Assembly: GCF_002741055.1 (NCBI RefSeq)
Contig: NZ_CP016809.1
Location: 3,512,501-3,576,500 of the forward strand
Direction of reading: 5' to 3'
DNA length: 64,000 nucleotides
From: Paenibacillus ihbetae
Lineage (GTDB): Bacteria > Bacillota > Bacilli > Paenibacillales > Paenibacillaceae
In this document: piece by piece, positions 43,078-52,412 of the stretch
Layout: each line of letters starts with the position of its first letter
How positions within the stretch are numbered: the stretch's first letter is position 1
Notes under the pieces: generated by a model
The model's input: the letters and a program-made list of their open reading frames with translations, nothing else
Told to the model about the DNA's origin: nothing
Databases searched by the model: none
Made by a program: the position numbers and the translations under genes

Positions 43078-45045
43078 ATGAGAGTTGTGACCGAACGATC
43101 CGCTGCGGTGCCGCTTCAACAGGTTAAGCTGAACGATCCCTTCTGGTCCCGCTATATCCGGCTGGTAAGGGAAGTGGTCATCCCTTATCAATACGAGGCG
43201 CTTCATGACCGGATTCCGGGAGTGGAGCCGAGTCACGCGGTTGCCAACTTCCGTATCGCGGCCGGCAGGGAGCAGGGCGAATATAAAGGCATGGTATTTC
43301 AAGACAGCGATGTGGCGAAATGGCTGGAGGCTGCGGCTTATTCCCTGGCCATTCACCCTGATCCGAAGCTGGAGCAGCAGGTGGACGAGCTGATTGACCT
43401 GATTGCCGATGCCCAGCAGCCGGACGGCTATTTGAATACGTATTTTACGGTAAAAGAGCCAACTAAACGCTGGACCAACCTGACGGACTGCCATGAGCTG
43501 TACTGCGCCGGGCATCTGATCGAAGCTGCGGTGGCCCACTACCGTGCAACCGGCAAACGGAAGCTGCTGGATGTGGCCTGCCGGTTCGCCGATTATATCG
43601 ATACGGTATTCGGACCGGAAGAGGGCAAAATCCATGGCTTTGACGGTCACCAGGAGATTGAGCTGGCGCTTGTGAAATTATATGAGGCTACCCATGAGGA
43701 GAAGTATTTGCGGCTAGCCCAATACTTTATCGACGAGCGGGGACGGGAGCCGCATTTTTTCCACCAAGAGTGGGAACGGCGCGGAAAAAGCTCCTTCTAT
43801 GCTTCGGTATCCGGAGCTCCCCATCTCCCTTATCATCAGAGTCACCTGCCGGTCAGGGAGCAGAAGGTAGCGGTGGGCCACTCGGTGCGTGCCGTCTATA
43901 TGTATACTGCGATGGCCGATTTGGCCGCCCGCACCGGAGATGCATCACTGATGAAGGCATGCGAGAATCTGTGGGATAACATTGTCCATAAACAAATGTA
44001 CATTACCGGCGGGATCGGCTCGACCCACCACGGCGAGGCGTTTACGATCGATTACGATCTTCCGAACGATACTGTCTATGCGGAGACCTGTGCTTCGATT
44101 GGCCTGATCTTCTTCGCCCGGCGGATGCTGGAGTTGTCGCCGAAATCCGAGTATGCGGACGTGATGGAGCGGGCGCTGTACAACACGGTAATCGGCAGCA
44201 TGGCGCAGGACGGCACCCATTTCTTCTACGTTAATCCGCTGGAGGTGTGGCCGGATGCCTGCCGTCATAATCCGGGCAAGCATCACGTGAAGCCGGTCCG
44301 GCCGGGCTGGTTCGCATGCGCCTGCTGTCCGCCGAATGTGGCAAGGCTGCTGACTTCACTCGGCGAGTACGTGTATACCTCGAATGAGGATACGTTGTTT
44401 GCCCATCTTTACATCGGCGGCGAGACAGCGGTGTCCCTTCGCAGTAACACCGTAAAGGTCAAGCAGACCAGCGAGCTGCCGTGGAGCGGGAACGTTACTT
44501 TTACCGTTGAACCGCAGCAGGCGGCGGAGTGGACGCTGGCTCTGCGCATCCCGGGGTGGTGCCGCGGCCAAGCCGTGATCCGCGTGAACGGAGAGGAGAC
44601 GGCAGGCTTGATCCGGGAGGGCTATGCTTACATAACCCGAACCTGGGCTTCGGGCGATACGCTGGAGCTTGCGCTCTCGCTTGATATTCTTCAGGTAAGA
44701 GCCCATCCGCTGGTTCGTGCAAATGCCGGCAAAGCGGCCATTCAGCGGGGACCGCTTGTATACTGTTGGGAGAGCGTCGATAATGGCGCGCCAATCTCGG
44801 CCGTTACCCTGGCGGCTGATCCGAAGTTAAATTCGCGATTCGATCCGGATTTGCCGGGAGGCGCCGTGGTCATCGAGGGAGCCGGCTGGCGGGAAGAGGC
44901 GGAGTCCTGGAATGGAGAATTGTACCGGGCAGCGCCGCGGCAGGCGAAATCCGCGACATTAAAGGCAATTCCGTATTATCTGTGGGGGAATCGAGGGGAG
45001 AACGAGATGGCCGTGTGGATCCGGGAAGAAGCAAGCCTGGTGTAA
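43078..45045 (+). CDS. GH127 beta-L-arabinofuranosidase
   Basis: A 655-residue cytoplasmic enzyme that removes beta-L-arabinofuranosyl units, by similarity to Bifidobacterium HypBA1. The zinc-thiolate active site can be traced: Glu320 in STHHGE, Glu336 and Cys338 in YAETCAS, and the CC pair Cys416/Cys417 in WFACACCPPN, all within two positions of the HypBA1 residues. The (alpha/alpha)6 barrel is followed by beta-sandwich regions. No signal peptide, so it acts on imported oligosaccharides, probably from plant hydroxyproline-rich glycoproteins or arabinan. TAAGGAG precedes ATG. Controlled probably by the divergent AraC gene. Confidence 0.93.
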   Translation: MRVVTERSAAVPLQQVKLNDPFWSRYIRLVREVVIPYQYEALHDRIPGVEPSHAVANFRIAAGREQGEYKGMVFQDSDVAKWLEAAAYSLAIHPDPKLEQQVDELIDLIADAQQPDGYLNTYFTVKEPTKRWTNLTDCHELYCAGHLIEAAVAHYRATGKRKLLDVACRFADYIDTVFGPEEGKIHGFDGHQEIELALVKLYEATHEEKYLRLAQYFIDERGREPHFFHQEWERRGKSSFYASVSGAPHLPYHQSHLPVREQKVAVGHSVRAVYMYTAMADLAARTGDASLMKACENLWDNIVHKQMYITGGIGSTHHGEAFTIDYDLPNDTVYAETCASIGLIFFARRMLELSPKSEYADVMERALYNTVIGSMAQDGTHFFYVNPLEVWPDACRHNPGKHHVKPVRPGWFACACCPPNVARLLTSLGEYVYTSNEDTLFAHLYIGGETAVSLRSNTVKVKQTSELPWSGNVTFTVEPQQAAEWTLALRIPGWCRGQAVIRVNGEETAGLIREGYAYITRTWASGDTLELALSLDILQVRAHPLVRANAGKAAIQRGPLVYCWESVDNGAPISAVTLAADPKLNSRFDPDLPGGAVVIEGAGWREEAESWNGELYRAAPRQAKSATLKAIPYYLWGNRGENEMAVWIREEASLV

Positions 45046-45078
45046 ATGCCGGATTCGACTGGCAGACCCCGAGCCCGG

Positions 45079-45140
45079 CGCGCGGTGTAATGATGAGTGC
45101 TGCACGATGATCAGCGTCGACGCTCGGACGACAAGCCATG
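45079..45140 (+). repeat. dispersed intergenic repeat, copy B
   Basis: Begins CGCGCGGTGTAATGATGAGT, continues GCTGCACGATGATCAGCGTC and ends ACGACAAGCCATG. It lies between convergent GH127 and glutathione peroxidase genes. It contains the perfect palindrome GCGTCGACGC. Confidence 0.78.
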
Positions 45141-45195
45141 GAGCGCCTGCGGAAACGGTTAATGGAACAGTAGATCCTATAGCAATAGGGCGTCA

Positions 45196-45240
45196 CCCGA
45201 AGAGGCAATATTCTGCCCTTCGGGAGGCGTCTTTTTTTTC
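45196..45240 (+). terminator. probable terminator after GH127
   Basis: Stem CCCGAAGAGGCA with TGCCCTTCGGG (one bulge), then seven bases and T8. The T tract is a little far from the stem. Confidence 0.6.
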
Positions 45241-45320
45241 AACCATTGAAAGGGATAACTTTCAACGGTTCCGGCGGAAATTCAGGAGGTCTGCTGCAAT
45301 TTTCCCGCGTGTTCCCCAAG

Positions 45321-45803
45321 CTATGCCTGTAAAAGCTTTTTGATATGCTCTTCGATCTTCTCGGGCGTATCGGCCGGGGCGAACCGCTTGACTACCTTCC
45401 CCTCCCGGTCCACAAGGAATTTGGTGAAGTTCCATTTGATGGCTTTACTGCCGAGCACGCCTGGCGCTTCTTGGGTCAGATGCTTATACAGGGGATGGGC
45501 ATCGGTGCCGTTTACGTCGATCTTGGCGAAGAGGGGAAAGGTCACCCCGTGATTCAATTTGCACGCTTCCTCGATCGAGGCATTGTCCTCGAGCTCCTGG
45601 TTCATAAACTGGCTGCTGGGGAAGCCGAGCACGGCCAGTCCCTGGTCGCGGTACGTTTGATGCAGCTTCTCCAGCCCGCTGAATTGAGGGGCGAATCCGC
45701 ATTTGGTCGCAGTATTTACGATTAACAGCACGTGGCCGCGATATTTCTCGAGCTTCTCGCGTTCGCCGGTGATTGTCGTTACCTCGTAATCATAAATGGT
45801 CAT
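45321..45803 (-). CDS. glutathione peroxidase-family thiol peroxidase (BsaA-like)
   Basis: A 160-residue thioredoxin-fold peroxidase. The catalytic tetrad can be seen: Cys in NTATKCGFAPQ (Cys, not selenocysteine, near 35), Gln in FPSSQFMNQE, and Trp/Asn in KWNFTKFLVD. Bacterial Cys-GPx proteins of this type usually use thioredoxin or bacillithiol systems rather than glutathione. Start chosen at MTIYDYEV, 8 nt after AAGGAGG; an extension of 12 codons has no ribosome site. Monocistronic. Confidence 0.93.
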   Translation of the reverse strand: MTIYDYEVTTITGEREKLEKYRGHVLLIVNTATKCGFAPQFSGLEKLHQTYRDQGLAVLGFPSSQFMNQELEDNASIEEACKLNHGVTFPLFAKIDVNGTDAHPLYKHLTQEAPGVLGSKAIKWNFTKFLVDREGKVVKRFAPADTPEKIEEHIKKLLQA

Positions 45804-45907
45804 CCTGTAAACCTCCTTCATCGCACTTGGGTTATGCAACCAGATTATATGCTATCGGGAAGCATTGCAACTTCTCGGCCGTTGACCGGTCGCGTTATGG
45901 CGTTAAG

Positions 45908-45946
45908 GCCTGCCGTCGGACGTCGGCGCTGATCATCGTGCAGCAT
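45908..45946 (-). repeat. dispersed intergenic repeat, copy D (partial)
   Basis: Read on the minus strand it has GCTGCACGATGATCAGCGCC and a diverged GACGTCCGACGGCAGGCC-like end, matching the second half of copy B. The GTGTAATGATGA half is not preserved. It lies between divergent genes. Confidence 0.6.
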
Positions 45947-46108
45947 TGCCGCAGGCAATACACGTCCATCGCAAGCCTATGAACATATAAGAGAGTAAAA
46001 ATATGTAATTTTTTACTGGACTAAACTAGGAGAATTATGGTAGTAGTAGAATAACCAATTAAGCATATGAAGGATTTTCCGTATTACGAGGACACTTAGG
46101 AGGCCGAT

Positions 46109-47017
46109 ATGAATTTGAAAACGCAAATGCTCAAATCGACGATCATCAGCCTGCTGGCCTTTAGCTTCATTGTCCTGATCGTCCTGATTCCCCGAGACAT
46201 CAATATTTCACTGGATGGTCATAAGGTTGTAGCGGATCCCTCATTCGACATGAACCGGTACCTTACATATATAGGCGATTTCTTCCGCCAGCTCATCGAG
46301 CACGGAAGCCTCGGACCGTCGCGATATAAGGGTCAGACGGCAGAGGCTGCAGCATTGGTCGCCGTCGGCATGAGCCTGCTGGTCATAATCTCGGCGCTTT
46401 TAATCGGGTTTGTCGTCGGGATTTTGAAAGGGATTGCAGACTACAAGCTGTCCAAGACGAAATTCAATGTGCTCGGCCATTGGACAACATGGCTGTTCCA
46501 GTCCATACCTGATTTCTTCCTCATGCTGTTTGTGCAGTGGTTTCTGGTCAAGCATGTACCGGCCGTCCGCTATTTTGCCGTGGAAGGCTGGGAGGCGTTC
46601 GCGCTGCCCGCGCTTCTGGTCTCGATCTACCCCATCTTCTTTATCGCCAGAGTGACCTCCGCTTCGCTTCTTGCCCAGGAAGGAAAGATGTACATCCTGT
46701 TGGCAAAGGCCAAGGGGCTCAGCGACAGGGCCGTAGTGTACAAGCACATGCTCCGCAACGGCATCGCGGCGATCTTGACGCATCTTCCGGGCCTGCTCGT
46801 ATTCATTCTATCGAATTTGCTGGTGGTCGAGTATTACCGGAACTACCCGGGCGCAGCCTGGAGGCTGTTCCAGGCGCTGGATTTCAACCCCTACACGGGT
46901 ACGGGCCCCGAATATGAACCGGGCGTCATTATCGGGATCGCCTTTTTCTTCATGCTGATCTTCCTGGTCGTGCAATGGATTAGTCATTCAGCCCGCAAAT
47001 ATTTCGATCCTAGATAA
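46109..47017 (+). CDS. DppB-like ABC transporter permease
   Basis: A 302-residue membrane protein with an N-terminal helix, a large extracytoplasmic loop (residues about 32-78) and about five more helices. The cytoplasmic EAA-type loop is in YILLAKAKGLSDRAVVYKHMLRNGIAAILTHLPG near 206-239. This is the layout of peptide/nickel-type permeases (BPD_transp_1). It forms a pair with the next gene 24 bp downstream. No binding protein or ATPase gene is nearby, so the pair would have to use subunits from elsewhere. AGGAGG precedes ATG. Confidence 0.85.
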   Translation: MNLKTQMLKSTIISLLAFSFIVLIVLIPRDINISLDGHKVVADPSFDMNRYLTYIGDFFRQLIEHGSLGPSRYKGQTAEAAALVAVGMSLLVIISALLIGFVVGILKGIADYKLSKTKFNVLGHWTTWLFQSIPDFFLMLFVQWFLVKHVPAVRYFAVEGWEAFALPALLVSIYPIFFIARVTSASLLAQEGKMYILLAKAKGLSDRAVVYKHMLRNGIAAILTHLPGLLVFILSNLLVVEYYRNYPGAAWRLFQALDFNPYTGTGPEYEPGVIIGIAFFFMLIFLVVQWISHSARKYFDPR

Positions 47018-47041
47018 AGAAATGAATGGAGGTAGCCGGAC

Positions 47042-47941
47042 TTGAGAAATATCCCTTTATGGCTCGGAGGCACGTTGCTTGCTTTCTTGGTGTTTGTAGC
47101 GTTCGTCGGCCCCCATCTTCCGTTTATCGACGCGGATTTGAGCAAAGAGCGATCCCGGTGGGTCATGAAGAACGGTGAAGAGAAGCTCGTGCTGCCTGCC
47201 TTTAAGCCATCGTCCAAAAACCTGCTCGGCACGGACAAGGAAGGGGTCGACAATCTAAGCCGATTGGTTGTCGGCGCGAAGGAAACGATCCTGTTTGTCC
47301 TGGCCATTGCGGCCGTCAGGTACATCATCGCGGTTCCGCTGGGGATCATGGCCCGAAAGAAAACAGGGTTTTGCCACCGGCTGATCACGTTTTGGAACCA
47401 GCTGTTCTCCTATATGCCGCCGGTATTCGCATCGGCGCTGCTGCTTGCGCTTCCGTTCCTCCTGTTTGCCCAGTACCGGCTGGCCTGGGCTATCCTGATC
47501 CTGGCTAGCGTGGAGGTCGGACGTGTTGCCGTCACCGTACAGGAGCAGGCTTATAAATTGTCCAGGGAGCCGTACATGGAAGCGAGCTCCGCACTGGGGC
47601 TGCGTACCAGAACGCTGACAAAGAACTATTACGTTCCCATCATGTTTCCCGAGATGGTCGTCAATTTCTGTCTGGACATGGGTAAGGTCTTGCTCCTTCT
47701 CGGCCAGCTTGCGATTGTGAATATTTTTCTGGGGCATGAGTGGAAGGAAGTCGATTATTATACGATGGAATTCGTTGAGACAGGGCTGAACTGGGCGACC
47801 ATTCTGGCCAGACACCGCACGGATATATTCCTCGGCAAGTTTGAATATGTATTCTATCCTGCGTGTGCAATGATGATTGCCATTGTGACATTCAATCTGC
47901 TCGCAGAAGGCCTGCGCCGCCGTTTCCAGGTGAGAGGCTAA
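47042..47941 (+). CDS. DppC-like ABC transporter permease
   Basis: A 299-residue permease of the DppC/OppC type. Residues about 60-78 hold NLLGTDKEGVDNLSRLVVGAKET, matching the LGTDxxGRDxxSRxxxGxR signature that precedes the transmembrane domain in this family. An EAA-like loop lies in EASSALGLRTRTLTKNYYVPIMFPEMV. About five helices. TTG start, 8 nt after GGAGG. The second of an orphan permease pair. Confidence 0.85.
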   Translation: MRNIPLWLGGTLLAFLVFVAFVGPHLPFIDADLSKERSRWVMKNGEEKLVLPAFKPSSKNLLGTDKEGVDNLSRLVVGAKETILFVLAIAAVRYIIAVPLGIMARKKTGFCHRLITFWNQLFSYMPPVFASALLLALPFLLFAQYRLAWAILILASVEVGRVAVTVQEQAYKLSREPYMEASSALGLRTRTLTKNYYVPIMFPEMVVNFCLDMGKVLLLLGQLAIVNIFLGHEWKEVDYYTMEFVETGLNWATILARHRTDIFLGKFEYVFYPACAMMIAIVTFNLLAEGLRRRFQVRG

Positions 47942-47971
47942 AAAAACGTGCTGGCCTAGCTTCAATTACGC

Positions 47972-48058
47972 AAAAAAAACCGGAAGTCGATCATGATTCG
48001 CTTAAATGCCTGCAACCGATGCATGGCGATATGCGAATTCGATGCTTCCGGTTTTTTT
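47972..48058. terminator. bidirectional terminator with long loop
   Basis: The arms AAAAAAACCGGAAG and CTTCCGGTTTTTTT pair exactly. They enclose about 57 nt that may fold further. It lies between the convergent permease and amylase genes and can serve both. Confidence 0.75.
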
Positions 48059-48095
48059 GTTAATGCATCATCCGAACAATCGTGGGGAGTCTGCG

Positions 48096-49574
48096 TTAGG
48101 AGCCCAGCGAATTTTGGCGGTCCCCATTCCGTGCCCATACCGATACGCTGCCGCCGTGTACAGGAAAGACGCCAAAGCCGTCGGTCCCGATCGTAACACG
48201 CTCATCCCGGTTGCCTGTCAGATCCATCCACTCTTCGCCGGCGCGGTGGGTTCCGACATACATGCGTTTTTCGCCGGGATCCCCGTTTGCCATAACGACC
48301 GCACATCCGGAGTTTTTAACTTCCGGCAGCCCTCTTCGAACCCAGCCGATCGTGTTGGGATGGTCGAAATAATCATCCTGCTCTCCGTACGCGAGGTGAG
48401 CCCGGGCATACAGGAGCGGGTCGATGGCTTCCTTCTTGCCCGGAAGTGAATGCTCCCCGCCGATGCCGTAATAATCCCCGTAGAAGACGACGGGATAGCC
48501 GTCCTTCCGAAGCAGGATCAAGGCATAAGCGCTCTGCTTGAACCAGTCCTCCACCCAGGATTCCAGTGATTCGTGGGGCTGGGAGTCATGATTGTCGACG
48601 AACGTAACGGCATTCATAGGATGGGATTGCACCAGCGTATCGTCGAAGATCGTCCGCAGGTCGAAGGACCGCCCGGCTTTGGCCGCAGCATGAAGCTTAT
48701 AGTGAAGCGATACGTCAAACAGATCGATCTTGTAATCTACCCGGTCGAGGTAGCTCCGGCATGCCTGAAGCTCCGGGTTCCAAAACTCCCCGACGATGTA
48801 GAAGTCGTCTCCCCGTTTCTTCTTCATGGCCGTTGCAAACTCCTTGATGAAATCATGGTTGATATGCTTGATCGCATCCAGCCGGAAGCCGCTGCATTGC
48901 AGGGTATCGACGAGCCACTGGCCCCATTTGATCATCTCTTTGCGAACCTCGGGATGGCTGTAATCGATATTGGCGAACATCAGATAGTCATAGTTGCCGA
49001 ATTCATGGTCCACCTTCTCGTTCCATGATTTGTTCTCGCCAAGAATGCGGTATATGCCGGCACGCTTTCTACTCGCATCGTAGTCGGTCCCGTTGAAATG
49101 ATGAAAATTCCACTGGAAAGAGGAGTACTTGCCGCCCCGGCCGGGGAACGTAAATTTGGTCCAACCCTCAATCTCGAAGGGCTTCGATATTTCCTTGGTC
49201 CGGTCCATTTCATCGACCTGGACCACATGGAATCGCTCGGTTTCGTCCGCTCCGGCCTTATGGTTCATCACGAGATCCACATAGACGGCGATCCCGTGCT
49301 TGTGGCAGGCCGCGATGGCATCGATCAATTCCTGCTTCGTGCCGTATTTCGTACGTACGGTGCCCTTTTGATCAAACTCCCCCAGATCGTACAGATCATA
49401 CGCACCGTAGCCGTTATCTTCCGCCGACAGCGCTTTGGTCACCGGTGGAATCCATACCGTATCGACTCCCGCCTTGCTGAGCTCGGGCGCCGCTTCCTTC
49501 AGACGTTTCCAATGCGAGCCGTCGGGGGCGACATGCCATTCGAAAAATTGCATCATGGTATGATTTCGCTGCAT
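48096..49574 (-). CDS. cytoplasmic alpha-amylase, family GH13
   Basis: A 492-residue endo-acting alpha-1,4-glucan hydrolase of the GH13 subfamily 5 type (RNHTMMQFFEWHVAPDGSHWKRL start). The conserved regions are YVDLVMNHKAG (region I), GFRLDAIKHIN with the nucleophile Asp (II), IVGEFWNPE with the acid/base Glu (III), and FVDNHDSQ (IV). There is no signal peptide, so it works on intracellular maltodextrin or glycogen. An ATG four codons earlier directly abuts GAGGAG and would have no spacing, so the next ATG (12 nt) is preferred; this is uncertain by four residues. Confidence 0.94.
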   Translation of the reverse strand: MQRNHTMMQFFEWHVAPDGSHWKRLKEAAPELSKAGVDTVWIPPVTKALSAEDNGYGAYDLYDLGEFDQKGTVRTKYGTKQELIDAIAACHKHGIAVYVDLVMNHKAGADETERFHVVQVDEMDRTKEISKPFEIEGWTKFTFPGRGGKYSSFQWNFHHFNGTDYDASRKRAGIYRILGENKSWNEKVDHEFGNYDYLMFANIDYSHPEVRKEMIKWGQWLVDTLQCSGFRLDAIKHINHDFIKEFATAMKKKRGDDFYIVGEFWNPELQACRSYLDRVDYKIDLFDVSLHYKLHAAAKAGRSFDLRTIFDDTLVQSHPMNAVTFVDNHDSQPHESLESWVEDWFKQSAYALILLRKDGYPVVFYGDYYGIGGEHSLPGKKEAIDPLLYARAHLAYGEQDDYFDHPNTIGWVRRGLPEVKNSGCAVVMANGDPGEKRMYVGTHRAGEEWMDLTGNRDERVTIGTDGFGVFPVHGGSVSVWARNGDRQNSLGS

Positions 49575-49754
49575 TCGTGCGTTCATCTCCTCTGTAAAGA
49601 TGGCTTGCGTTTATGTCATACAGGGTATAGCTATCCATATCCATAACCATACCCGGGGAGCATACCGTGTTAAACACAGTTCAATTGTTCCCGAATATGG
49701 CATGGAACAGACGAGCGGAACGGCGAGACACAACGACGAATTTACGTATATAAA

Positions 49755-49789
49755 AACGTGCTGCCCCGATCATAACGGGTCAGCACGTT
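49755..49789 (-). terminator. terminator downstream of the YeiH-family gene
   Basis: On the minus strand AACGTGCTG pairs with CAGCACGTT (inner CCCG with CGGG) and is followed by TTTAT. It lies between the exporter gene and the amylase. Confidence 0.7.
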
Positions 49790-49897
49790 CATGGGTCAAG
49801 GATTTACGGCCTTGACCCCAGCCTATTCGTAAGGCTGGTGTACCTGACAATTCCGGCGGCATAGCCTGCGGATTCCGCCCGCTTGCGCCGACATGCT

Positions 49898-49961
49898 CCA
49901 TGGCTTGACGTCAGAGCGTCGACGCCGATCATCGTGCAGCAGTCATCATTACACCGCGCGC
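49898..49961 (-). repeat. dispersed intergenic repeat, copy C (inverted)
   Basis: Read on the minus strand it begins CGCGCGCGGTGTAATGATGA, continues CTGCTGCACGATGATCGGCG and ends TCAAGCCATGG, nearly identical to copy B over about 63 bp. It lies between the exporter and amylase genes. Confidence 0.78.
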
Positions 49962-50030
49962 GGGGAGAGGCACGCGGTAAGAAAAACACGCGGTAAGAAA
50001 AAGTCGTCTCAGGCAGCGTGAGCCGTGGAT

Positions 50031-51071
50031 TTAGACCAACATATAAGTCAGCAGGACCAACAGGGTCGTCGTTATGGCCATGGCCAGCAGCGGTCTCCAG
50101 GCTCTGCGTACATCCTTGACATGAACATTCAATCCAAGGCCTACCATCGCCATCGCCAGCAGAAAGGAGGCGATTTGCGACAACGCATCCTTGAGCGGAA
50201 GGGGAATCATCGGCTGTCCGGTATATTCCCAGCTGCCCAGCATGCTTGCTGCCATAAAGCCGATGAGAAACCAGGGAAACTCCGGTTTGGCCCGGCTTTC
50301 ATTCGGGCGCGTCCGCTTCATCCAGAGCATCAGGAGGGCGCTCAAGGGCAGAAGCAGGAATACGCGGCCAAGCTTGGCGAGCAGGGCGAGCGTCAAGGCC
50401 TCCTCGCCCGCGGAAGCTCCCGCAAGCGCTACATGAGCGATTTCGTGAAGACTTATGCCCGACCAGATGCCGAACTGGGTGGCGGTTAAGGGCAGTAACG
50501 GCTGTATCAAGGTATAGAGGATGGCAGCAATCGTGCCGACAAATGCAATCATCCCTGCTCCCAGCGCGGTATCCTTCTCCTTGGCTTGCACGATCGGCGA
50601 TACGGCTGCAATGGCAGCCGCCCCGCATACGCCTGTTCCAATCCCCAGCAGCAGGGACAGGGACATATCCGCTTTAAGCCGCTTGGCGATGAGCAGTGTC
50701 ACGGCGATGGCAAACACAACGCTGATGACATCCCTCAGCATGAGCCCAAGGCCTTGATGCCATACGATGCCGATATTCAGCTTCAGCCCATACAAGATAA
50801 TGGCCAGACGAAGAAGCCGCTTGGCCGTGAACTGGATCCCGGGGCGCAGCGCCTCCGGATAACCGCGCATCTGGCGGTACACGGCGGCAATCAGAATCGC
50901 CCAAGCCAGTTGGCCAAGATAGCGAAGGCCTGGAAGGCTGGCGAGCGCCAGGCCGATGAGGGCGATCGCCAGCGTAAATGCGATACCGCCGATGACAGCC
51001 GTCATCGACGGCTTCTTCGGCAGCGCGGCAGGGACGGCGGCTTGCGATTGGGAATGCACGGGTTCAGCCAT
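50031..51071 (-). CDS. YeiH-family putative sulfate/anion exporter
   Basis: A 346-residue integral membrane protein with about ten helices (UPF0324/Cons_hypoth698). Family marks are RLAIILYGLKLNIG near 88-101, LLLGIGTGVCGAAAIAAVSPIVQAKEKDTA near 139-168, and GISLHEIAHVALAGAS near 205-220. Members are linked to sulfate, sulfonate or sulfite handling and are usually controlled by a divergent LysR regulator, as here. CGGAGG lies upstream of ATG. Confidence 0.9.
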   Translation of the reverse strand: MAEPVHSQSQAAVPAALPKKPSMTAVIGGIAFTLAIALIGLALASLPGLRYLGQLAWAILIAAVYRQMRGYPEALRPGIQFTAKRLLRLAIILYGLKLNIGIVWHQGLGLMLRDVISVVFAIAVTLLIAKRLKADMSLSLLLGIGTGVCGAAAIAAVSPIVQAKEKDTALGAGMIAFVGTIAAILYTLIQPLLPLTATQFGIWSGISLHEIAHVALAGASAGEEALTLALLAKLGRVFLLLPLSALLMLWMKRTRPNESRAKPEFPWFLIGFMAASMLGSWEYTGQPMIPLPLKDALSQIASFLLAMAMVGLGLNVHVKDVRRAWRPLLAMAITTTLLVLLTYMLV

Positions 51072-51231
51072 AAGTCATAACCTCCGGTTTGTTCGGTTGG
51101 TCTGAACCTATCGTATCCCACTTTATTAAATAAGAAAAATAAATCATAATAATAGTAATGATAAGTATTTAATTATGATAGGATTTGAGCTGTGCAACAT
51201 AATGAATGCAAAGAGAGGGAGAGGGCGGGGG

Positions 51232-52122
51232 ATGGATCAGGCGCTAGAGGTTTTTGTAACCGTCGTTGAGAAAGGGAACTTCACTCGGGCAGCGGAGGAG
51301 CTGTTAATGACGCAGCCTGCGGTAAGTCAATATATTCGGGCATTGGAGCGCTCATTAGGGACGCGGCTGCTGGATCGGAGCAATAAATATGTCCGACTGA
51401 ATAAAGCGGGAGAGATCGTATATCATCACGCGAAGGAGATTCTGGGGTTATATACACGCATGAATGCCCTGGTGGATGATGTAATGCATCGGGCAAGCGG
51501 CGATTTGTCGATCGGATCCAGCTACACCTTCGGCGAGTATTTGCTCCCGCGCATGATCGCTTCCTTAAGGCAGCAGTATCCGTTAATCCGTCCAACCATC
51601 ACCATCGGAAACACGGCCGAAGTGGCGGGAATGATTCTGCGGCACGAGGCGGATATCGGTATCGTTGAGGGGGATTATCAGGACGAGCGGCTGCAAATTG
51701 AGGCGTTCGCCGAGGATGAAATGGTCATTGTCGTTCCGCGGGGCCAGCGCTATGAACAGCTGTCTGAAATCCCGCTGGCAGAGCTTCAAACGGAGACGTG
51801 GATCGTGCGCGAGCAGGGCTCGGGCACCCGCGAGGCGACGGAGCGAATGTTCGCTGCAAGCGGCTTTCATCCCCGGCATGTGGTTGAATTCGGCAGCACA
51901 CAGCTGATCAAGGAATCGGTTGAGGCTGGCTTAGGCGTTACGCTGCTGTCACGATTTGTCGTGCGCAAGGAGCTCCAGCTCGGCACCCTCCATATGCTGA
52001 AGCCGGACGGACGGCCCGTGATTCGCCGCTTCTCCCTCATTTTACAGAAAACGCCCTACCATACGAAAGCCGTGGAAGTATTTCTTGAGCTGCTTAGGAG
52101 CAAGGAGGGGATGGCCAAATAA
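51232..52122 (+). CDS. LysR-family transcriptional regulator
   Basis: A 296-residue regulator: N-terminal winged HTH (LEVFVTVVEKGNFTRAAEELLMTQPAVSQYIRALERSLGTRLLDRSNKYVRLNKAG) and a periplasmic-binding-like effector domain from about residue 90. It resembles the CysL/YwfK group of sulfur-related regulators, which pairs well with the divergent YeiH-family gene. The 160-bp AT-rich space between them holds several ATAA/TTAT inverted motifs. Start after GGGCGGGGG; an extension of 19 codons is less likely. Its natural terminator was interrupted by the IS element downstream. Confidence 0.92.
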   Translation: MDQALEVFVTVVEKGNFTRAAEELLMTQPAVSQYIRALERSLGTRLLDRSNKYVRLNKAGEIVYHHAKEILGLYTRMNALVDDVMHRASGDLSIGSSYTFGEYLLPRMIASLRQQYPLIRPTITIGNTAEVAGMILRHEADIGIVEGDYQDERLQIEAFAEDEMVIVVPRGQRYEQLSEIPLAELQTETWIVREQGSGTREATERMFAASGFHPRHVVEFGSTQLIKESVEAGLGVTLLSRFVVRKELQLGTLHMLKPDGRPVIRRFSLILQKTPYHTKAVEVFLELLRSKEGMAK

Positions 52123-52307
52123 AGTGCCGCAGGTACGGTCCGCTCAATTTATATCGCATGCTGAAATGAACCCCTTCATGAGGATTTTTCAAAATCCAAA
52201 GCGCGGCTTTTTCAATCAGCATAATAAAGAGCGAAACGGTTTAGATTGTGCAGATATGGTACCGGGAGCGGTTGGAACCGAGCGCAGCAAAATCCAGACG
52301 TCGCAGC

Positions 52308-52326
52308 ATCCTCCTTTACGGAGGAT
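52308..52326 (+). repeat. left direct repeat flanking the IS (terminator stem)
   Basis: ATCCTCCTTTACGGAGGAT, identical to the sequence at the right end. It is itself a hairpin (ATCCTCC, TTTAC loop, GGAGGAT) but has no T tract on this side. Confidence 0.85.
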
Positions 52327-52412
52327 CAGATTGTCGAGAAACCCTGTACTTTTTTCTAAAGTGCAGGGTTTCTCAATTTCAAGTGGTCACTTCAAAAGTG
52401 AAAACGGGGAGA

